A DNA stretch of 45,258 nt from Basidiobolus meristosporus CBS 931.73 (lineage: Eukaryota; Basidiobolomycota; Basidiobolomycetes; Basidiobolales; Basidiobolaceae). Below are positions 41,351-45,258 of the stretch, one piece after another. The notes under the pieces are model-generated. The model saw only the letters and a program-made list of their open reading frames with translations, ran no database searches and was not told the DNA's origin. The stretch lies in contig MCFE01000686.1 in the NCBI GenBank assembly GCA_002104905.1, forward strand, positions 1-45,258, given 5' to 3'. How positions within the stretch are numbered: the first letter of the stretch is position 1; every line of letters begins with the position of its first letter. Both the position numbers and the translations under genes were made by a program.

Positions 41351-41882
41351 ATATACATGTAGGGTGGCGCTTAGTTAGCATATGTTTAAATGCTCATTCA
41401 ACACCCCATAGGTTGCTCCCCTTTGTATAATACAGTATCGCAACTGTGGCCAGTGGAGTTAGAGCACTCTATTCGGGTACTATAGATAGGGGTTCGACTT
41501 ACGACTGTCACTAGAGCTGGGGAGTTTGAATGTAGTGTCACTTCTAAACTGGTCATGCAAAATTTTTCGATATTCTGTTATGTTGTTTTTGGGCGCAGTC
41601 TGAATAAAATTGTTCTTGTTTCACTCGCCGACCCTAACCACCGACTCTGGGAGAGTATGGTGAAGGGATGATGAACTTTAGTTTGTAAGAGCCTTGGTAT
41701 TCTAAGTAAATGAAGAATATGGCAACATAGTTATCTCGAAGGACTACCACTTTTACCTTGGCAAGATAACCAGCTCCCACTTGAATCTGAATTTACAGTC
41801 TTCGTCTGTTATTAGAAGGTAAAGATAGAGGTTCTTGCAAGGGAACGAGTGAAGTGTAAAATTCTGTACTCTGGCTGCAAAA

Positions 41883-41953
41883 TGCATACTCGGGGAATCG
41901 AACCCCGGTCTACCGCGTGGCAGGCGGTAATTATACCACTAAACCAAGTATGC
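41883..41953 (-). tRNA. tRNA-Gly-GCC: tRNA-Gly(GCC), array B unit 2
   Basis: Same as 31766-31836. Here a different element begins 10 bp upstream (41964), in the opposite orientation to the one in unit 1. Confidence 0.97.
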
Positions 41954-42144
41954 GCTCAGTACTTGTTATGATTTAAATCCTAACTAGTCACTACCGATCA
42001 CTTGAACACTACTGATCGAACACCTGGAATTCCACACAGACGATCAATCGCACTCAGTGATACACACGTTATTTAATACATCTTGAACCCTCCTTTTGGA
42101 AGCTTGCCCTACGTTATCGGAAGCTCTCCCTCCGAGGCTATCTC

Positions 42145-42152
42145 TATATAAA
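42145..42152 (+). promoter_or_regulatory. TATA box of the LTR promoter
   Basis: TATATAAA, likely the Pol II promoter element marking the U3 side. It is kept in all LTR copies, including the divergent one. Confidence 0.6.
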
Positions 42153-42169
42153 CTCCTTTGAACACTATC

Positions 42170-42175
42170 AATAAA
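42170..42175 (+). promoter_or_regulatory. AATAAA, possible poly(A) signal
   Basis: Lies 18 bp after the TATA box, which fits a compact R region. The role is inferred from sequence only. Confidence 0.45.
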
Positions 42176-42274
42176 GCATCAACCTTTTACCGGTTCATCA
42201 ACTATTCAGATAACCTCTCTGATTCGTATTGGACATCCTCCGGTCCTCCTCCGCTTGCCCTCGATTCATAACAT

Positions 42275-42286
42275 TGGTAGCAGCGA
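42275..42286 (+). promoter_or_regulatory. Primer binding site for initiator tRNA-Met
   Basis: TGGTAGCAGCGA starts one base after the LTR and is complementary to the CCA-tailed 3' end of the array-encoded initiator tRNA. The next base no longer pairs. Confidence 0.93.
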
Positions 42287-42320
42287 ACCTCCGATCTCCA
42301 AAAAACAAAAACCTCCGTAC

Positions 42321-42500
42321 CTCCCAGAAACTTTTCCAATCTCTCAGAAACTCTTCCGATCTCCCAGAAACTTTTCCAATCTCTCAGAAACTCTTCCGAT
42401 CTCCCAGAAACTTTTCCAATCTCTCAGAAACTCTTCCGATCTCCCAGAAACTCTTCCGATCTCCCAGAAACTCTTCCGATCTCCCAGATATTCTTCCAAT
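42321..42500 (+). repeat. Leader minisatellite, nine 20-bp units
   Basis: Units start every 20 bp from 42321; three alternating pairs are followed by two like units and one degenerate unit. A second open frame (42229-42678), starting inside the LTR, crosses it and ends 8 nt into gag. Another (42255-42674) stops at an ATGA overlap with the gag start. Confidence 0.93.
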
Positions 42501-42670
42501 TGTCCAGAGATACCCTCCGTACCTGCCCGAGACCCTCCCAACCTCCCAGAGAAACCCTCCGTTTCACTCAAAAAAAGAAAAAAAACAGTACCCAGTCAAT
42601 TCTGCCAGAGAACCAGCCCCCTTGGTAAACACACCCGCCTACCGCAAATCAAACAATACCCAAAAACAAA

Positions 42671-45258
42671 ATGAGTGAAGAAAAGCCAAAATTTAGCTCT
42701 TCAGAAGAAATGTTGGCCTATATTGAGAGTCTTGAACAACAAGTTGCTGAGTTAGCCGGTCAAGGACAGTCCCACACAACTGAGCCTGCGGCCCTCCCTA
42801 GTCTGGACCCAAGAATGGGTAGGCAGACAGACTTGGACTCTTTACATTTTGTGAACACCCAGAGATCATGGTTTACTGGTCAAGGTATACAGAGAGAGGG
42901 TGAAGCCTCATCTGTAAGACCTGCGGTGCCTCCCAATTCCTTGAATCTTGGAGAAGATGGGCAAGGCTCTCTGGACTTCACAAAACAATATAGAGCAACA
43001 AATCTGAAACTTCAGAAACCCAACATCTTTGAAGGCAAAAGACACACTGCCACTCTAGAGACTTGGATATTTGAAGTAGAGCAGTACCTATACTTCTCAG
43101 ATGACTCTGAAGAAGTCAAAGTACATTATGCCTGTTCACTTTTCAGAAAGGAAGCAACCATGTGGTGGAAACTTCACATTCAAGGAATGAATAGGGGCAT
43201 CTTTCCACCCATAGCCTCCTGGGCTGACTTTGTTAAAGCATTGAGAAAGAGGTTTACACCTATCAATGCTGATAGAATGGCAAGAGAAAAACTGTCCAAA
43301 CTCTTTCAAGCCAAGTCTGTTCAAGAGTACAATGAGCAGTTTAACTTGCTTAGTATGGAAATTCAAAACATGCCTGATACTGAACTACTTGAGCAATACC
43401 TAAGAGGCCTGAAATCCAACACTAGATGGGAAATTGAATACAAAGACCCCAAAACCCTAGTAGAGGCTATGGAACTGGCAGAAAGATATGATGCCATACA
43501 CTTCAGAAGGGCTGTCAACCACAGAATTGGTCACTCAAGAACTACTACAGGCCTCAAAGCCAATAACCACATACCTATTGGTAGTCAACCAATCACTGAA
43601 CAAGGTGCACACTACCCCCACACACTGGAGCCTATGGACCTAGATGTTATGCAGAGCACACCAAGACCTTCTAAAGAGGAATGCTTCAAGCTTGGACTAT
43701 GCTTTTACTGCAAGGAACAGGGTCATAAAGTCAATGAATGCCCAAAGAGGCCATTACAAAGAGTATTCCAACTCTCCACTAAGGAGGAGGAGCACACAAT
43801 CAGCCTTGTTAAGGAGTATCAGAGGACTCAGAGCTTATATACTACCCCAAAGATGCTGAAACTCCCAGGGATTCTCAACAACAACCAATGTGTCTCTGTA
43901 CTCATTGACAGTGGAGCAACTGATGTCTACATTTCAAAAGATGTAGCTGATCAGATGAAGCTACAAACAATCCCTTGCCCCCCAATTCACATCCTCTGTG
44001 CCACCAAGGAATCAATTATAGTGAACAGCAGGACTGAACCCTTGACTTTACAAATCAGGGACTTCCAAGACACCATTTCCCCAATTATCATACCCCAAGC
44101 CAACTTTGAAATCAATGTGGGACAAACTTGGCTAAGAAAGCACAATCCTGACATAAACTGGCAGACTCAGGAAGTTGTAATCAACAAGGATGATGCAAAA
44201 TATCATCTGTCACCCAAACCAACCCTGGACAAAGGCAATGCACCAGAACACACCATATCAAAGAAACAGTTTGCCCACTCTATCAGACAGAATCCCAAAC
44301 TGTTGCACATGATAGCCTTTGCCAAAATCCAAGAGACCACAGAAGTGACAAATGACAGGCTCAAGACCTTGTTAGCAGAGTTTCAAGAGGTTTTTCCCAA
44401 GGAAATCCCTGCACTACCCCCAAGCAGAGAGATTGACCATGCCATAGAAGTAACAGATGATAAACCAAGAAACAGAGCCCCATATAAGTTCTCCCCAAAG
44501 GAAATGGAGACTTTGAAGGAAACATTGAAGGACTACCTGGCTAAAGGCTGGATAAAACCCAGTAAATCACCATGGGGAGCTCCAGTACTCTTTGCTCCAA
44601 AGAAGGATGGGAAGCTACGGTTCTGTGTGGACTACAGGGCCCTAAATGCAATCACTGTCAGAAATTCCTACCCATTACCAAGAATTGATGCCCTCTTTGA
44701 CCAACTGGGGAAGGCAAAGATATTCTCTAAAATAGACCTGGCATCTGGATATCACCAAATCAGAATTAAGCCTGAAGACACCTCTAAGACAGCATTCAAC
44801 ACAAGATATGGTCATTATGAGTTTGTTGTGATGAGCTTTGGCCTGACTAATGCCCCAGCAACATTTCAGACACTCATGAATAGCATCCTGGAACCATATT
44901 TAGAGAAATTTGTCCTGGTCTACTTAGATGACATTCTGATCTATAGTACCAGCATGGATGACCACATGAAGCACTTGAAGACAGTACTGGCTATACTAAA
45001 AAAGCACAAGCTATATGCACAACTTCCTAAGTGTGAATTCCTCACCAGATCAGTTGAATACCTTGGTCACATAATCTCAGATAAAGGACTACACATGGAT
45101 CCAGCCAAGATAGATGCTATCCAGAAATGGGAAGCCCCAAAGTCACTCACTGAAATGAGATCCTTCCTGGGACTTGCATCATATTACAGAAGATTCATCA
45201 GGGACTTTGCAACTATTGCAGCCCCCCTTACAGACTTGACCAAAAAAGAGAAAGACTA
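42671..45258 (+). CDS. gag-pol: Ty3/Gypsy Gag-Pol, N-terminal part (862 codons, open at the window end)
   Basis: Starts MSEEK at 42671 and stays open to the last base. It covers Gag, the CCHC zinc knuckle, protease DSGA, and RT through YLDD into the RT-RNase H connection. It keeps the five-base C-run (about 43615-43619) that is one base short in the element at 31849, so the frame is unbroken. The missing remainder should lie to the right of the window. Confidence 0.96.
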   Translation, partial: MSEEKPKFSSSEEMLAYIESLEQQVAELAGQGQSHTTEPAALPSLDPRMGRQTDLDSLHFVNTQRSWFTGQGIQREGEASSVRPAVPPNSLNLGEDGQGSLDFTKQYRATNLKLQKPNIFEGKRHTATLETWIFEVEQYLYFSDDSEEVKVHYACSLFRKEATMWWKLHIQGMNRGIFPPIASWADFVKALRKRFTPINADRMAREKLSKLFQAKSVQEYNEQFNLLSMEIQNMPDTELLEQYLRGLKSNTRWEIEYKDPKTLVEAMELAERYDAIHFRRAVNHRIGHSRTTTGLKANNHIPIGSQPITEQGAHYPHTLEPMDLDVMQSTPRPSKEECFKLGLCFYCKEQGHKVNECPKRPLQRVFQLSTKEEEHTISLVKEYQRTQSLYTTPKMLKLPGILNNNQCVSVLIDSGATDVYISKDVADQMKLQTIPCPPIHILCATKESIIVNSRTEPLTLQIRDFQDTISPIIIPQANFEINVGQTWLRKHNPDINWQTQEVVINKDDAKYHLSPKPTLDKGNAPEHTISKKQFAHSIRQNPKLLHMIAFAKIQETTEVTNDRLKTLLAEFQEVFPKEIPALPPSREIDHAIEVTDDKPRNRAPYKFSPKEMETLKETLKDYLAKGWIKPSKSPWGAPVLFAPKKDGKLRFCVDYRALNAITVRNSYPLPRIDALFDQLGKAKIFSKIDLASGYHQIRIKPEDTSKTAFNTRYGHYEFVVMSFGLTNAPATFQTLMNSILEPYLEKFVLVYLDDILIYSTSMDDHMKHLKTVLAILKKHKLYAQLPKCEFLTRSVEYLGHIISDKGLHMDPAKIDAIQKWEAPKSLTEMRSFLGLASYYRRFIRDFATIAAPLTDLTKKEKD

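Larger units (their letters stand above)
37226..41963. repeat. Array B: end of unit 1 and unit 2
   Basis: From CTAA at 37226 the sequence continues the Gly-Glu spacer of unit 1 (37230-37605, no gene seen; the Arg-ACG gene of array A is absent), then Glu(CTC). A second B unit follows, uninterrupted from 37685 to the next insertion at 41964. Spacer 37678-38203 has no gene. Confidence 0.94.
41964..42273 (+). repeat. 5' LTR (310 bp)
   Basis: Reference copy of the LTR in the plus orientation: starts TGTTATGA and ends TCATAACA, an 8-bp terminal inverted repeat. Promoter and processing signals are listed separately. Confidence 0.97.
41964..45258 (+). mobile_element. Ty3/Gypsy retrotransposon, 5' part, cut by the window edge
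   Basis: A 5' LTR (41964-42273), primer binding site, leader repeats and an open gag-pol running off the end. The left flank TACT (41960-41963) is the expected 4-bp duplication. It diverges from the minus-strand tRNA-Gly gene 7-10 bp away. As far as it runs, the coding part matches the intact element. Confidence 0.97.

Overview
The window is nuclear DNA of a eukaryote made almost entirely of tandem tRNA gene arrays and young Ty3/Gypsy LTR retrotransposons. There is no ordinary host protein gene. Eukaryotic signs are tRNA genes without an encoded CCA, an intron-containing tRNA-Tyr, A34 anticodons (AAG Leu, AGG Pro, AGT Thr, AGC Ala, ACG Arg, AAT Ile), T-run (Pol III) ends, and a Ty3/Gypsy gag-pol. 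A fungus or fungus-like protist is plausible, but the sequence alone does not fix the species.

Layout. 1-137 is the end of an LTR. 138-16193 is array A: three complete 5,227-bp units that read as identical plus 375 bp of a fourth, each complete unit with 17 intact tRNA genes. 16194-22186 is a head-to-head palindrome of two 5'-truncated copies of one retroelement, each ending in an LTR; its left flank is array A and its right flank is array B. 22187-41963 is array B, with a unit of about 4,736 bp once insertions are removed. It has the same tRNA order as A but different spacers, and two full-length elements interrupt it (22699-28076 and 31849-37225). 41964-45258 is the start of another element that runs off the window. 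I count 80 intact tRNA genes, plus remnants.

The two array families differ in content. A has Arg-ACG, Arg-TCT, Asn and Tyr genes that B lacks or has only as a relic. B has an intact Pro-AGG gene where A has a decayed one. tRNA-Asp differs between A and B by a compensatory pair change in the acceptor stem, which suggests both families are under selection.

The arrays and the element appear linked. All six element/array junctions lie 7-12 bp upstream of a mature tRNA 5' end, in both orientations. The two complete insertions have perfect 4-bp target duplications. The element's primer binding site matches 12 nt of the 3' end of the initiator tRNA-Met encoded in every array unit, so the arrays supply both landing sites and the reverse-transcription primer. 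The palindrome at 16194-22186 has clustered homopolymer deletions at its centre and unmatched target duplications. It may be an assembly or foldback artefact, or a real recombination between two insertions.
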